From: JAJEBT01 sp965214975
Lineage (GTDB): Bacteria; Pseudomonadota; Alphaproteobacteria; MPNO01; UBA830
Assembly (NCBI GenBank): GCA_965214975.1
Contig: OZ244055.1
Span: 3,038,001-3,102,000, forward strand
Length of the DNA: 64,000 nt
Direction: 5' to 3'
Shown: positions 8,341 to 17,427 of the stretch, one piece after another
Layout of the letters: each line of letters opens with the position of its first letter
How positions within the stretch are numbered: the stretch's first letter is position 1
Made by a program: the position numbers and the translations under genes
Notes under the pieces: generated by a model
Told to the model about the DNA's origin: nothing
What the model saw: the letters and a program-made list of their open reading frames with translations, nothing else
The model's database searches: none

Positions 8341-9431
8341 GCGTGCTCGTTCCCCGCCCGGGAATCCTGGAAATCAGCCCCTACGTGCCGGGCGAATCGA
8401 AACTCGCCGACGTCGACCGGCTGATCAAGCTGTCGGCCAACGAGGGCGCGCTGGGGCCGAGCCCGCGGGCCATCGAGGCGCACCGGGCCGTCGCCGGGGA
8501 AGCCCATCGCTATCCGGACGGCGACTCGAGGGCGTTGCGCGAATCCATCGCGGCGCGGCACGGGCTGGACGTCGAGCGCATCGTCTGCGGCGCGGGTTCC
8601 GACGAGCTTCTGACGCTCCTTGCGCGCGGCTATGCCGGCCCCGGCGACGAGATCATGTTCGGCGAGCACGCCTTCGTCATGTACCCGCTGATCGCGCTGC
8701 AGGTGGGAGCGACACCGGTCAAGGTGACGGAAACCGACTACACTCTCGACGTCGACGCCCTGCTCGACCGGGTGAGCGAGCGCACCCGCATGGTCTACGT
8801 CGCGAACCCGAACAACCCGACCGGCACCTGCCTTCCGGCCGACGAGATCGCCAGACTGCGCGACGGCCTGAGGGAGGACATCATGCTGGTGATCGACGCC
8901 GCCTACGCCGAATACGTCACGCGCAACGACTACTCGCCGGGCGTCGATCTCGTCGACGGCGGCGACAACGTGGTGATGACCCGGACGTTCTCGAAGATCT
9001 ACGCGCTGGGAGGCGTTCGTCTCGGCTGGGCCTACTGTCCGCCCTCGATCGTCGACATCCTCAACCGCATCCGCTCCCCGTTCAATGTCGGAAGCGCCGC
9101 CCAGGCGGCCGGGATCGCGGCGGTCAACGACGTCGAGTTCCTCACCAGATCGCGGGATCACAACACCGCGTGGCTGCCGTGGCTTTCCGACCGGCTGGCG
9201 GACGCCGGAGTCGCCGTGGTGCCGAGCGCGGGGAATTTCGTGCTCGCGCGGTTCCCCGAGGGGACGGGGCGAACCGCCGCGGACGCCAACGCGTTCCTCA
9301 ACGCCCGCGGCATCATCCCGCGCAGCGCGGCCGGCGCCGGCATTCCGGACGGCATCCGCATAACGGTCGGCCTCGAGGACGAGATGCGGGCGACCGCGGC
9401 GGCCGTCGCCGAATTCATGGCCGCGGGATGA
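8337..9431 (+). CDS. hisC: Histidinol-phosphate / aromatic aminotransferase
   Basis: 364 residues, fold-type I PLP aminotransferase of the HisC family. Visible motifs are SANEGALGPSP near residue 33, the cofactor-loop AGSDELL, ANPNNPTGT at 157-165, DAAYAEY at 187-193 and the PLP lysine in TFSKIYALGG (Lys220). It would transaminate histidinol phosphate. Placed between chorismate mutase and tyrA with 4-base overlaps on both sides, it probably also makes or uses aromatic 2-oxo acids in this operon, as HisC-type enzymes do in related bacteria. Which substrate dominates cannot be read from sequence. Confidence 0.92.
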   Translation: MSVLVPRPGILEISPYVPGESKLADVDRLIKLSANEGALGPSPRAIEAHRAVAGEAHRYPDGDSRALRESIAARHGLDVERIVCGAGSDELLTLLARGYAGPGDEIMFGEHAFVMYPLIALQVGATPVKVTETDYTLDVDALLDRVSERTRMVYVANPNNPTGTCLPADEIARLRDGLREDIMLVIDAAYAEYVTRNDYSPGVDLVDGGDNVVMTRTFSKIYALGGVRLGWAYCPPSIVDILNRIRSPFNVGSAAQAAGIAAVNDVEFLTRSRDHNTAWLPWLSDRLADAGVAVVPSAGNFVLARFPEGTGRTAADANAFLNARGIIPRSAAGAGIPDGIRITVGLEDEMRATAAAVAEFMAAG

Positions 9432-10342
9432 GCGACGCTCCCATGTTCGAGCGGGTCGCGCTGATCGGCATCGGGCTGATCGGCTCTTCCGTGGCGCGGG
9501 TGATGCGGCGGGACGGGCTCGCGGGCACGATCGTGGCCTGCGCGCGCAGCCGGGAGACCCTGGACAAGGCCTCGGCCCTGGGCCTCGCCGACGAAACCGC
9601 CGCCGACCCGGCCGAGGCCGTGCGGCACGCGGATCTCGTCATGATCTGTTCGCCGGTCTCGACCTATGCGGAGGTCACCCGGCGCATGGCGCCCGCCCTC
9701 AAGCCCGGCGCCATCGTCACGGACGTCGGCTCGGTGAAGGCCGCGATCATCGACGACGTGCGCTCGCACCTTCCGTCCGGGATCCACTTCGTCCCCGGCC
9801 ACCCGATCGCCGGCACCGAAATGTCCGGCCCCGAGGCCGGTTTCGACACCCTGTTCGAGAACCGCTGGTTCCTGATCACGCCGCTGCCGGACACCGACCC
9901 CGCGGCGGTGACCAGGGTCGCGGAGTTCTGGAAGCGCGCCGGCAGCCAGATCGACGTGATCGATCCGGAACACCACGACCAGGTGCTGGCCATCACCTCC
10001 CACCTGCCGCACCTGATCGCCTACACGATCGTCGGCACCGCCACCGACCTCGAAGAGCACATCCGGAGCGAGGTCATCAAGTACTCGGCTTCGGGGTTTC
10101 GGGACTTCACCAGGATCGCCGGCTCGGATCCCGTCATGTGGAGGGACATCTTCCTCGCCAACAGGGAGGCCGTTCTCGAAATGCTGGGCCGCCTCTGGGA
10201 GGATCTCGCCATATTGCAGCGGGCCATCCGGGTGGGCGACGGCGAAACCCTCGAGGAGTTCTTCCAGCGGACCCGGGAGATCCGGCGAGGCGTGATCGAG
10301 GCCAGGCAGCACGTCCCGCCGAAGCCCCCGGACGGGGAGTGA
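9428..10342 (+). CDS. tyrA: Prephenate/arogenate (cyclohexadienyl) dehydrogenase
   Basis: 304 residues. It starts with a Rossmann fold (ALIGIGLIGSS at residues 11-21) for NAD(P), followed by ICSPVSTY, TDVGSVKAAI and the family motif GHPIAGTEMSGPEAG with the catalytic His. The C-terminal dimerisation domain includes ITSHLPHLIAYTIVG and SASGFRDFTRIAGSDPVMWRDI (split here across helices). It carries out oxidative decarboxylation in tyrosine synthesis. The ATG overlaps the hisC stop. No ACT domain follows, so no built-in tyrosine regulation is evident. Confidence 0.95.
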   Translation: MSDAPMFERVALIGIGLIGSSVARVMRRDGLAGTIVACARSRETLDKASALGLADETAADPAEAVRHADLVMICSPVSTYAEVTRRMAPALKPGAIVTDVGSVKAAIIDDVRSHLPSGIHFVPGHPIAGTEMSGPEAGFDTLFENRWFLITPLPDTDPAAVTRVAEFWKRAGSQIDVIDPEHHDQVLAITSHLPHLIAYTIVGTATDLEEHIRSEVIKYSASGFRDFTRIAGSDPVMWRDIFLANREAVLEMLGRLWEDLAILQRAIRVGDGETLEEFFQRTREIRRGVIEARQHVPPKPPDGE

Positions 10343-10581
10343 CCGGCTGCACTGCGGTCTCCCGGCGACGGCCGGCGCCGGTCGGGGCGTCGTTCGAGCA
10401 TGGCGGCAATCCGGACGCCGACGCCTCCCTCCGCGATCGGCACGAAGGTTGCGGGAACCGCGACGGTTCCCCGGCCACGGCGTCGATGGAAGCGCCTGCG
10501 GCGGTCAGTGCGCGACGGCCGGAAACCCTTGGCGGAGCCGGGAAACGATGGCGGCAACCGGCGTGCGGAGCCGGCGCGGGA

Positions 10582-10989
10582 CTACCGCGAGGCCGGTCCT
10601 GCGCAGGCTTCCTTGGAGGTCGTGAACGGCGGCTCCTGGCGGAACCTGCGGACGAACTCCTCGGACAGCCCCCTGACCTGTTCCATGCCCTGGTCCGCGT
10701 CCGCCTCCACGGCGCCGATCACCAGCTTGACCGGTTCGCGTTCGAGAACCCCGTCCGGTTTCGTCCATTGTCCGCGCGCGTCGATCACCGTGAAGCCCGC
10801 GCGGAAACGCGGCGTGACGCTGTCGGCGACGAACTCCCGCCACTGGTCGTCCGAAACCGCCCTGCCGTCGACATGGGACAGTCCGAAGAACATGCTGAAT
10901 TCGGTGTACGGAGTCAGCCCCTTCGGGCAGGCCGCGGACACCCCGAAAGAAAACAGGCAAGCCGCTGCCGCAAGCATCAACGATCGCAT
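10582..10989 (-). CDS. DUF3574 family secreted protein
   Basis: 135 residues with a clear signal peptide (MRSLMLAAAACLFSFGVSA, with Cys just after). The mature region matches the DUF3574 pattern: FFGLSHVDGRAVSDDQWREF, then VTPRFRAGFTVIDARGQW, then a strand with KLVIGAVEADADQG. The role of this family is not known; export to the periplasm is likely, and the Cys at the signal end might allow lipidation, although the residues before it (VSAAC) fit only loosely. The ATG at 10987-10989 has a strong AGGAGG ribosome site 5 bases upstream. It stands alone, convergent with tyrA. Confidence 0.75.
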   Translation of the reverse strand: MRSLMLAAAACLFSFGVSAACPKGLTPYTEFSMFFGLSHVDGRAVSDDQWREFVADSVTPRFRAGFTVIDARGQWTKPDGVLEREPVKLVIGAVEADADQGMEQVRGLSEEFVRRFRQEPPFTTSKEACAGPASR

Positions 10990-11501
10990 GAACACCTCCT
11001 GCAGAAAGGCCACGCTGACGCGGGATCTTCCCGGTCGCCAGACTATCCCGGACGACTTGCCAAGTCGAGAACGGGCGAGCCGGCACGCCCGCCCTTTTGC
11101 CGACCACCAAGCTCCCTCCGGTCCTTCCGCCCCGGCGTCGCCGCCGTCGCGACCGGCGGACACGGACCCTTTCGAGGAACGGGGGCGACGCAAGCGACCC
11201 CGCATCTACCCGGCCCGGTGCGCCGCCGTCTCCGCCAGCCCGCTTCGCCGGGAGGTGCGGCCGGACGGCCGTGTTCGCTTCCGGGGCGAGGTCGTGCGCG
11301 TCGGCGGGGACGTGCCGCCCGGCATCCAGGACGCGGCGCACCCCAGGATCCCGACCGACGACCCGCTGCGCCGGACATGGGAACGGCCGGAGGCGGCGGC
11401 CCGATCAACCGACATCCGGTGCCCGGACGCGCAACCCCGCCTCGTCCGTTTCGACGGGCGACGCCTTCCCGAACCGCGCGAGGAACGACGCTGGGTTCCC
11501 G
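10990..11501. other. Gene-free intergenic stretch
   Basis: 512 bases, very GC-rich, between two minus-strand genes. Open frames here have the Arg/Pro-rich composition of chance frames in high-GC DNA. The promoter of the DUF3574 gene should lie near the palindrome at 11053-11067. Nothing else is recognised. Confidence 0.4.
11053..11067. promoter_or_regulatory. 15-bp palindrome upstream of DUF3574 gene
   Basis: CGACTTG, one spacer base, then CAAGTCG: a perfect 7-base inverted repeat 64 bases before the start codon of the DUF3574 gene. Its size and position suit a repressor or activator site. No regulator gene is adjacent. Confidence 0.35.
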
Positions 11502-12761
11502 TCAACCGAACCGTGCCGCCAGCGAACCGTGGTCCGACAGGGCGGCAACCGGCCCCAAGGCGGCAATGACGGGCTCCGACGACAGTAGGCGTTCCGCCGC
11601 GCGACGGGCATCTTCCGCGCTCACCGCATCGATGCGCTCGGCGATGTCCTCCACCGGTATCGTGCGGCCGTGAACGTGCGTCTGCGTCGCCATCCTCTCG
11701 GTCCGCGCCGCCATGCTCTCGAGCGACAGCAGCACCCCCGCCTTGATCAGCGTCCTTGCGCGGGCCAGTTCCGGGGCGTCCATCCGGTCGGCCGCCGCCC
11801 GCGCCAGTTCCTCGCCGACGACGGCGAGGAGCTCCTCGGCCTGGCCCGCCCCGGTTCCGGCATACAGTCCGAACAGGCCGCCGTCGCTGTAGCTCGAGGA
11901 AAACGTGTAGACCGAATAGGCGAGACCGCGCCGCTCCCGCAGTTCCTGGAACAGGCGCGAGGACATGCCGCCGCCGAGCGCCGTCGAGAGAACGGCAAGC
12001 GCGTGGTAGTCGTCGTCGGTGGCGCTCACCCCATCGAGCCCGACGACCAGGTGGGCCTGCTCCAGATCCCGGACCTCCCGCCAGCCGCCGCCCGAATACG
12101 ATGCCGGCACGGGGCTTTCCGGCTTCGCCGGGGCGATGTCGCCGAACGCTTCCGAAACAAGCTTGGCCACCTCGTCATGGTCGAGCGCGCCCGCCGCGGC
12201 GAAGATCATGCGGTTCGCTCCGTAGTGGGCCGCGACGTAGTTCTTCAATGCCGCGCGGGGAAGTCCGGAAACGGTCCCGGCGGTGCCAAGAACCGGCCTG
12301 CCCAGAGGCTGGGCGGGGAACGCCGCCGCCTGGAACCGGTCGAAGATCACGTCGTCCGGCGTGTCCGCGGCCTCGTGGATCTCCTGGAGGATGACGCCGC
12401 GTTCGCGTTCGAGCTCGTCCTCGTCGAAGACCGAGTCGCGCAGGATGTCCGCGAGGAGGTCGACGGCCAGGGGGACGTGCTGCTTGAGGACGGTGGCGTG
12501 GTAGACGGTTCTCTCGCGCGACGTGTAGGCGTTGAGGTGGCCGCCGACGTCCTCGATCTCCGCGACGATGTCGAACGCGGAGCGCTTCCGGGTTCCCTTG
12601 AACGCCATGTGCTCGAGAAAATGGGAAACGCCGTTCTCGTCCCCGGTCTCGTGGCGTGCGCCGGCGCCGACCCAGACGCCGAGGGCGACGGACTCGACCG
12701 AATCGACGCGGTCGGTGACGACGCGCAGCCCGTTGGCGAGTTCCGCCGTCTCGACGCTCAA
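11502..12761 (-). CDS. M16 family zinc peptidase (mitochondrial processing peptidase-like)
   Basis: 419 residues, the normal length for the single-chain alphaproteobacterial M16 peptidase related to mitochondrial processing peptidase. The inverted zinc motif HFLEH is at residues 47-51, and the third ligand Glu lies in the segment ERERGVILQEIHE. The Gly-rich GLDGVSATDDDYHAL and GGGMSSRLFQELRERRGLAYSV stretches are typical of the second half. The start is a TTG at 12759-12761 that overlaps the thrC stop (TTGA), so the two are translationally coupled. It probably degrades or processes peptides in the cytoplasm; the substrates are unknown. Confidence 0.9.
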   Translation of the reverse strand: MSVETAELANGLRVVTDRVDSVESVALGVWVGAGARHETGDENGVSHFLEHMAFKGTRKRSAFDIVAEIEDVGGHLNAYTSRERTVYHATVLKQHVPLAVDLLADILRDSVFDEDELERERGVILQEIHEAADTPDDVIFDRFQAAAFPAQPLGRPVLGTAGTVSGLPRAALKNYVAAHYGANRMIFAAAGALDHDEVAKLVSEAFGDIAPAKPESPVPASYSGGGWREVRDLEQAHLVVGLDGVSATDDDYHALAVLSTALGGGMSSRLFQELRERRGLAYSVYTFSSSYSDGGLFGLYAGTGAGQAEELLAVVGEELARAAADRMDAPELARARTLIKAGVLLSLESMAARTERMATQTHVHGRTIPVEDIAERIDAVSAEDARRAAERLLSSEPVIAALGPVAALSDHGSLAARFG

Positions 12762-14158
12762 CGGCCCAGGCCCCCCGCCTTCGCGGCGACGATGAAGTCC
12801 CGCACCGCCCCGAGATCGTTCGGCAGGACCGCGAAACGCTCTTCCCGTTCGTGAAGACCCGCCAGGCGTTCGGGCAGTTCGGGGCTGCGGCCGGCGGCCT
12901 CCCGAACGGCCTCGGGGAACTTCGCCGGATGCGCGGTGGCGAGGCACACCGTCGGCGCCGCCGAGGGGCGGCTCCTGGCCGCGCCGAGGCCGATCGCGCT
13001 GTGCGGGTCGAGAAGCTCGCCGGTTTCCGCGAAGGTTTCCCTGATCAGGGCCCGGGTCTCGTCGTCGTCGAACCGCGCCGCGGAGAACTTCTCCCGCGCC
13101 CGCTCCAGCCGGGCGCCGTCGAGCGCCATGGCGCCCTCCGCACGGAAACGCTCCATCCAGCCGCGGACGGCCGCCCCGTCGCGCTCGAACGCGTCGAACA
13201 GCAAGCGCTCGAAATTGCTCGAGATCTGGATGTCCATGCTCGGGGAGATCGTCGGCGCGACCGCGGAGATCTCCATCGCGCCGGTCTCGAAGAACCGGAA
13301 CAGGATGTCGTTGCGGTTGGTGCCGACGACCAGCCGCTCCACCGGCAGTCCGCACTTCCAGGCGGCCCAGCCCGCGAACACGTTGCCGAAATTCCCCGTC
13401 GGCACGGAGAAGCCGACGGAACGGCCGGGGGCCCCGAGGCGGACGGCGGCGACCACGTAGTAGACGATCTGGGCCATGATGCGCGCCCAGTTGATCGAGT
13501 TCACCGCCGACAGCCGGTGCGCCTCGCGGAACGCGGGGTCGGCGAAGAGCGCCTTCACGAGATCCTGGCAGTCGTCGAACGTTCCCCCGATCGCGACGGC
13601 GTGAACGTTGGCGGCCGCGACCGTGGTCATCTGGCGGCGCTGGATGTCCGACACGCGACCTTCGGGGAACAGGATGAAGACGTCGAGGCCGGCGCGGTCG
13701 CGGCAGGCCTCGATGGCCGCCGAGCCGGTGTCCCCGGACGTCGCCCCGACGATCGTGATCCGCTCGCCCCGACGGGCGAGCACCTCGTCGAACAGACGCC
13801 CAACGAGCTGCAGCGCGTGGTCCTTGAACGCCAGGGTGGGGCCGTGGAAGAGCTCCATCAGCCAGAGGCCGGCGCCGATCTCGCGGAGCGGCGCCACCGC
13901 GGGATGGCCGAACCCCCGGTAGGCGTCCTCGACGACGCGCTCGAGGCGGTCGTCCGGAATCGCCCCGCCGACGAAGGGCCGGACGACGCGCCGGGCGATC
14001 CCGGCGTAGTCCAGACCGGCCATTTCCTCGAGTTCCGACGGCGCGAAGGCCGGCCATTCGGCGGGCAGGTACAGGCCGCCGTCGGAAGCGAGACCGGCAA
14101 GCAGGACATCGTCGAACGCGAGAACGGGCGCGCCGCCGCGCGTGGAGTGGTATTCCAA
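12758..14158 (-). CDS. thrC: Threonine synthase
   Basis: 466 residues, the longer proteobacterial type. PLP enzyme converting O-phosphohomoserine to threonine. The N-terminus EYHSTRGG and the PLP lysine in HGPTLAFKDHALQ (Lys112) are diagnostic; ATSGDTGSAA, FPEGRVSDIQRRQM and VPTGNFGN follow in the expected order. I place the start at a TTG (14156-14158), because it gives the family N-terminus and has GAGGA about 8 bases upstream; no ATG lies near. It is followed by the M16 peptidase gene with a 4-base overlap, an order common in Rhodospirillales. Confidence 0.95.
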   Translation of the reverse strand: MEYHSTRGGAPVLAFDDVLLAGLASDGGLYLPAEWPAFAPSELEEMAGLDYAGIARRVVRPFVGGAIPDDRLERVVEDAYRGFGHPAVAPLREIGAGLWLMELFHGPTLAFKDHALQLVGRLFDEVLARRGERITIVGATSGDTGSAAIEACRDRAGLDVFILFPEGRVSDIQRRQMTTVAAANVHAVAIGGTFDDCQDLVKALFADPAFREAHRLSAVNSINWARIMAQIVYYVVAAVRLGAPGRSVGFSVPTGNFGNVFAGWAAWKCGLPVERLVVGTNRNDILFRFFETGAMEISAVAPTISPSMDIQISSNFERLLFDAFERDGAAVRGWMERFRAEGAMALDGARLERAREKFSAARFDDDETRALIRETFAETGELLDPHSAIGLGAARSRPSAAPTVCLATAHPAKFPEAVREAAGRSPELPERLAGLHEREERFAVLPNDLGAVRDFIVAAKAGGLGR

Positions 14159-14475
14159 GGGCAGGATCCTCGGCCGCGCCGCGAATGTAGTGTCGGCGGG
14201 CGGCGAGTCAATCCGCCGAGACCTTCGCTCCAGGATGTCCCGCGCCGCGGTCCCGGACCGGCTCGGTCGCCCGGATGGCGGAGTCCGAACCGGATCCGGG
14301 CAATTGGCGGCGCCCTCGGGCACCGCGGACCACGGACCGCGGCGACGGCACGGACGGGACCGAAACGCGACGGAACCTTCGCGGGGCGCGCGTTCGCCCT
14401 CCTCCCGTCCGGAGCGGAACAGCCGACCGGTCCCGGGCTTTTGCCCGTCGCCGGAGCCGCGGATACACTCGCTTC
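14159..14475. other. Divergent promoter region (thrC / P450)
   Basis: 317 bases between the two divergent genes. A sigma70-like promoter for the P450 gene is at its right edge (14441-14469). Nothing else is recognised. Confidence 0.4.
14441..14469 (+). promoter_or_regulatory. Promoter of the P450 gene (possibly leaderless)
   Basis: TTGCCC at 14441-14446 and TACACT at 14464-14469 are separated by 17 bases. The expected transcription start, about 7 bases after the -10, coincides with the ATG at 14476, and there is no room for a Shine-Dalgarno sequence, which suggests a leaderless mRNA. Confidence 0.55.
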
Positions 14476-15729
14476 ATGGACGCAGCCGACGCGCTCTACG
14501 AGGACATCGTCGAGGCCGGCCCCGAAGCGGCGGCGGCGTTCGACATCGGGCGGCTGGACCGGGCGTTCCACGAGAACCCCTATCCCGTTTTCCACGCCCT
14601 GCGCCGGCACGCGCCGACCAAGCTCCTGCCGGACGGCGCCCGGTTCCTGACCCGCCACGCCGACCTCGACGGGATCTACCGGAACCCGGGACTGTTCTCC
14701 TCCGACAAGACCGTCGAGTTCCGGCGCACCATGGGCGACTCGTCGCTCTACGAGCACCACACGTCGAGCCTCGTTTTCAACGACCCGCCGCGCCACACTC
14801 GCATCCGCAAGCGCCTCGCGCCGGCGTTCACGCCGCGGGCGCTGAGGGCTCTCCGGGCGCGTGCCGAGGAGGTCGTCGCCAACGCGCTCGACGACGTCGC
14901 CGCGAGGAGGCGCTTTGACCTGCTGCACGATTTCGCGATGAAACTCCCCATCGAGCTGATCGGCGACATGCTCGGCGTCCCCCAGGGGGATCGGCACCGC
15001 CTGTCGCCGTGGGCGGTCACGATTCTCGGCGGTCTCGAGGCCGACCTGACCGACGAGCGGCGCCGTGCGGGAAATCTCGCGGTGGACCAGTTCAAGGACT
15101 ATCTGCGGTGGCTGATCCGAGAGCGCGAACGCAACCCCCTCGGCGACGACACGGGCGAGGTGCTGTCCAAGCTCATCGGCCCCGACGAGGACGGCGACAC
15201 GCTGGACGAGCTCGATCTTCTGCACAACTGCATCTTTCTCCTGAACGCGGGCCACGAGACCACCGCCAACACGGTCACCAACGGGATCGACGCGCTTCTG
15301 CGCTTTCCCCGCCAGCTTGACAGGCTGCGCGACGAACCCGATCTCGTCGGCTCAGCGATCGAGGAGATCCTGCGCTTCGAAAGCGCGGTGCAGCTCGGCA
15401 ACCGGAAGCTGACCGCGGACGCGGAGGTCGGAGGGGAACCGCTGGCCGCCGGCACCTACGTGTGGCTGTCGATCGGCGCCGCCAACCGCGACCCCGAAGT
15501 CTTCGCCGACCCCGACGCGTTCGACATCGCGCGCCGGCCCAACCGGCATCTCGCCTTCGCCACCGGCATCCATGCCTGCGCCGGCATGTCGCTCGGCCGC
15601 ATGGAGGCGGCGATCGCGCTCGGCGGCTTCGTGCGGAAGTTCTCGAGGATCGAGCGCGACGGCGAGGCTCTCCACCACATGCGCGCGCGGTTCCGCGGGT
15701 TCGTCAGCTACCCGGTCCGCGCGGAATAG
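14476..15729 (+). CDS. Cytochrome P450
   Basis: 417 residues, a soluble bacterial P450 with no membrane anchor. The oxygen-activation motif AGHETT is at residues 258-263, the K-helix ExxR (EEILR) at 296-300, and the heme-binding FATGIHACAG at 361-370 with Cys368 as thiolate ligand. The substrate is unknown; the fold resembles CYP107/CYP200-like bacterial hydroxylases only in a general way. No ferredoxin gene is adjacent. The next gene, 30 bases downstream, encodes a flavodoxin-fold NAD(P)H oxidoreductase that could be cotranscribed, though such enzymes are quinone reductases rather than known P450 electron donors. Confidence 0.93.
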   Translation: MDAADALYEDIVEAGPEAAAAFDIGRLDRAFHENPYPVFHALRRHAPTKLLPDGARFLTRHADLDGIYRNPGLFSSDKTVEFRRTMGDSSLYEHHTSSLVFNDPPRHTRIRKRLAPAFTPRALRALRARAEEVVANALDDVAARRRFDLLHDFAMKLPIELIGDMLGVPQGDRHRLSPWAVTILGGLEADLTDERRRAGNLAVDQFKDYLRWLIRERERNPLGDDTGEVLSKLIGPDEDGDTLDELDLLHNCIFLLNAGHETTANTVTNGIDALLRFPRQLDRLRDEPDLVGSAIEEILRFESAVQLGNRKLTADAEVGGEPLAAGTYVWLSIGAANRDPEVFADPDAFDIARRPNRHLAFATGIHACAGMSLGRMEAAIALGGFVRKFSRIERDGEALHHMRARFRGFVSYPVRAE

Positions 15730-15758
15730 CCCCGCGGACAACCTCGGAGGAAACGGCC

Positions 15759-16343
15759 ATGCGGGTTCTCGTGGTTTTCGCCCATCCCCTCGCCGACAGT
15801 CTGAACGGCGCCCTGCACGAGGCCGTCGTCGACGGCCTGACGCAGGCCGGCCACGAGGTCGACGACATGGATCTCTACGCCGACGGTTTCGACCCGGTGC
15901 TCTCGGCCGAGGAACGGCGAAGCTACTTCGACGCCGACGCCAACCGCGCCCGCCTGGAGGGCTACGCCGAACGGATCGCGGGCGCCGAGGGCCTGGTCGC
16001 CTGCTTTCCGGTCTGGTGCCTCGGCCCGCCGGCGATCTTCAAGGGGTTCTGGGACCGGGTTCTGGTTCCCGGCGTGGCGTTCGGTTTCGACGAGGCCGGC
16101 GCCCTGGTCCCCGACCTCAAGCATGTCCGCCGGGCGGCGACGGTCGCGACCTACAGCCGGCCCCGAAGCTCGTTCCTCTGGCTCGGGGACGCCCCGCGCC
16201 GCCTGATGACCCGGTATCTCCGGCCGTTTCTCGCGCCGGACGCGCGGATATCGTATTTCGGCCTCTACGGCCTCCAGAAGGGAGACCCGGATCTGCCGAC
16301 GCGCTTCATCGGCAGGATCCGCCGGGAGATGTCCGGTTTCTGA
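15759..16343 (+). CDS. NAD(P)H dehydrogenase (quinone)-like flavodoxin-fold protein
   Basis: 194 residues. The N-terminus MRVLVVFAHPLADSLNGALHEA is the FMN/FAD-binding start of the KefF/NQO1 family (AHP-x-x-x-S-x-N), and FPVWCLGPPAIFKGFWDRVL near residue 85 is the second flavin-contact motif. It probably reduces quinones or similar acceptors by two electrons. GGAGG lies 8 bases before the ATG. It follows the P450 by 29 bases and ends 5 bases from the convergent coq7 stop, with no room for a separate terminator. Confidence 0.85.
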   Translation: MRVLVVFAHPLADSLNGALHEAVVDGLTQAGHEVDDMDLYADGFDPVLSAEERRSYFDADANRARLEGYAERIAGAEGLVACFPVWCLGPPAIFKGFWDRVLVPGVAFGFDEAGALVPDLKHVRRAATVATYSRPRSSFLWLGDAPRRLMTRYLRPFLAPDARISYFGLYGLQKGDPDLPTRFIGRIRREMSGF

Positions 16344-16348
16344 GGGGG

Positions 16349-16912
16349 TCAGAACCGTTCGCTGAGCCAGATCGCGAGCCGCGAACCGGTTTTCACCGCG
16401 GCCGAGAGCGCTCCGTAGCCCGGCGCCAGTTCCGCTTCGCGGTCGAGCGCCGCGTCGCGGTGCGCAAGTTCGTCCTCACGGAACCGGAGGACGGTCTCGC
16501 GCAATTCCGCCTCGTCCTCTCCGAGCGCTTCCGCCTGCCGCCCGTAATGGGCGTCGATCACCTCCTCGACCGCGACCGTGCAGGCCATGGCCGCGCGCTC
16601 GCCCATGAGGGCGGTGGCCGCGCCGAGCGCGTAGCCCGCGACGTGCCAGACCGGCAGCAGGGCCGTGGGGCGCACCCGGCGCTCGCCCACGAGCCGGTCG
16701 AATTCCGAGAGATGCTCGCGTTCGGAATCCGCCATTTCGCGGATGGCATCGCCCGCCGGCGTCCTGCCGAGAACGGCGAGCTGTCCCTCGTAGATCCGGA
16801 CCGCTCCGTACTCGCCGGCATGATCGACCCGAACGATGCGCCCGACCAGATCCTCCGCGGGCGGGTCGCCGGGAAGAATTCCGTGGCGCGTGTCCTTCTT
16901 GACCGCCGTCAT
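16349..16912 (-). CDS. coq7: Demethoxyubiquinone hydroxylase Coq7
   Basis: 187 residues. Ferritin-like di-iron monooxygenase of ubiquinone synthesis, adding the last ring hydroxyl. The iron-binding pattern is complete: RVDHAGEYGAVRIYEGQ, EREHLSEF, VEEVIDAHYGRQ and EDELAHRDAAL supply the Glu and ExxH ligands. Membrane-surface location is expected from the family. Its ATG overlaps the dsbB stop codon (ATGA), so it is the last gene of a DedA-dsbB-coq7 operon, an order seen in Rhodospirillales. Confidence 0.95.
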   Translation of the reverse strand: MTAVKKDTRHGILPGDPPAEDLVGRIVRVDHAGEYGAVRIYEGQLAVLGRTPAGDAIREMADSEREHLSEFDRLVGERRVRPTALLPVWHVAGYALGAATALMGERAAMACTVAVEEVIDAHYGRQAEALGEDEAELRETVLRFREDELAHRDAALDREAELAPGYGALSAAVKTGSRLAIWLSERF

Positions 16913-17427
16913 CGAGAGCCTCCACGCATCAGCCGCCAGCCCGCCGCTCCGCAGCCCGCGCACAACGCCACCGAGGCCAGGGCGTTCCAGCCCGCCATCG
17001 ACACCCCCAGCATGGACCAGGCAACCTGGTCGCAGCGCACCACCGGGGTCGCATCGAGAAGGCGGCGGAGCTCCTCGACCGACCGCGCCCGATCGAGCGC
17101 GCCCGGCCCCGAACAGGCCGACGGTCCGGCAGCCCAGTGGAGCTCGACGGCCACATGATAGAGCGCGACGGCGGCGCCCGCGGCAAAGAGCAGCGCCGCC
17201 AGCCAGGCCAGAACCATGCGTTCCCGCGGCGACCGGAACCACAGCCATCCCCCGACGGCGACCGCGACGACGGCGCCGTGGGGAAAGCGCTGCCAGAGAC
17301 AGAGTTCGCAGGGTTGCAGCCCGCCCCAGTGCTGGCTGCCCAGCGCGGCGGCCAGGGCGACGGCCGATGCCAGTCCCGCCCAGAGCGGCAGGGCTTCCGC
17401 CCGCGCGCGGGCGCCGAGCAGTGTCAT
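16909..17427 (-). CDS. dsbB: Disulfide bond formation protein DsbB
   Basis: 172 residues with four hydrophobic helices. It would reoxidise DsbA and pass electrons to ubiquinone. The first periplasmic pair is CELC (Cys40, Cys43) followed by the quinone-binding WQR segment. The second loop contains Cys105 and Cys132. Translation is coupled at both ends: its ATG overlaps the upstream DedA gene stop and its stop overlaps the coq7 start. Sharing an operon with coq7 makes sense because the partner of DsbB is ubiquinone. Confidence 0.92.
   Translation of the reverse strand: MTLLGARARAEALPLWAGLASAVALAAALGSQHWGGLQPCELCLWQRFPHGAVVAVAVGGWLWFRSPRERMVLAWLAALLFAAGAAVALYHVAVELHWAAGPSACSGPGALDRARSVEELRRLLDATPVVRCDQVAWSMLGVSMAGWNALASVALCAGCGAAGWRLMRGGSR

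Noticed and set aside
11073..11098. Terminator GGGCG-N8-CGCCC followed by GCCCTTTT
   Set aside because: Short 5-bp stem, no gene ends just before it on that strand, and it lies in a gene-free stretch.
11043..11569. Possible protein gene in the 10990-11501 gap
   Set aside because: Frames on both strands are Arg/Pro-rich, have no ribosome site at a plausible start and match no family I know.
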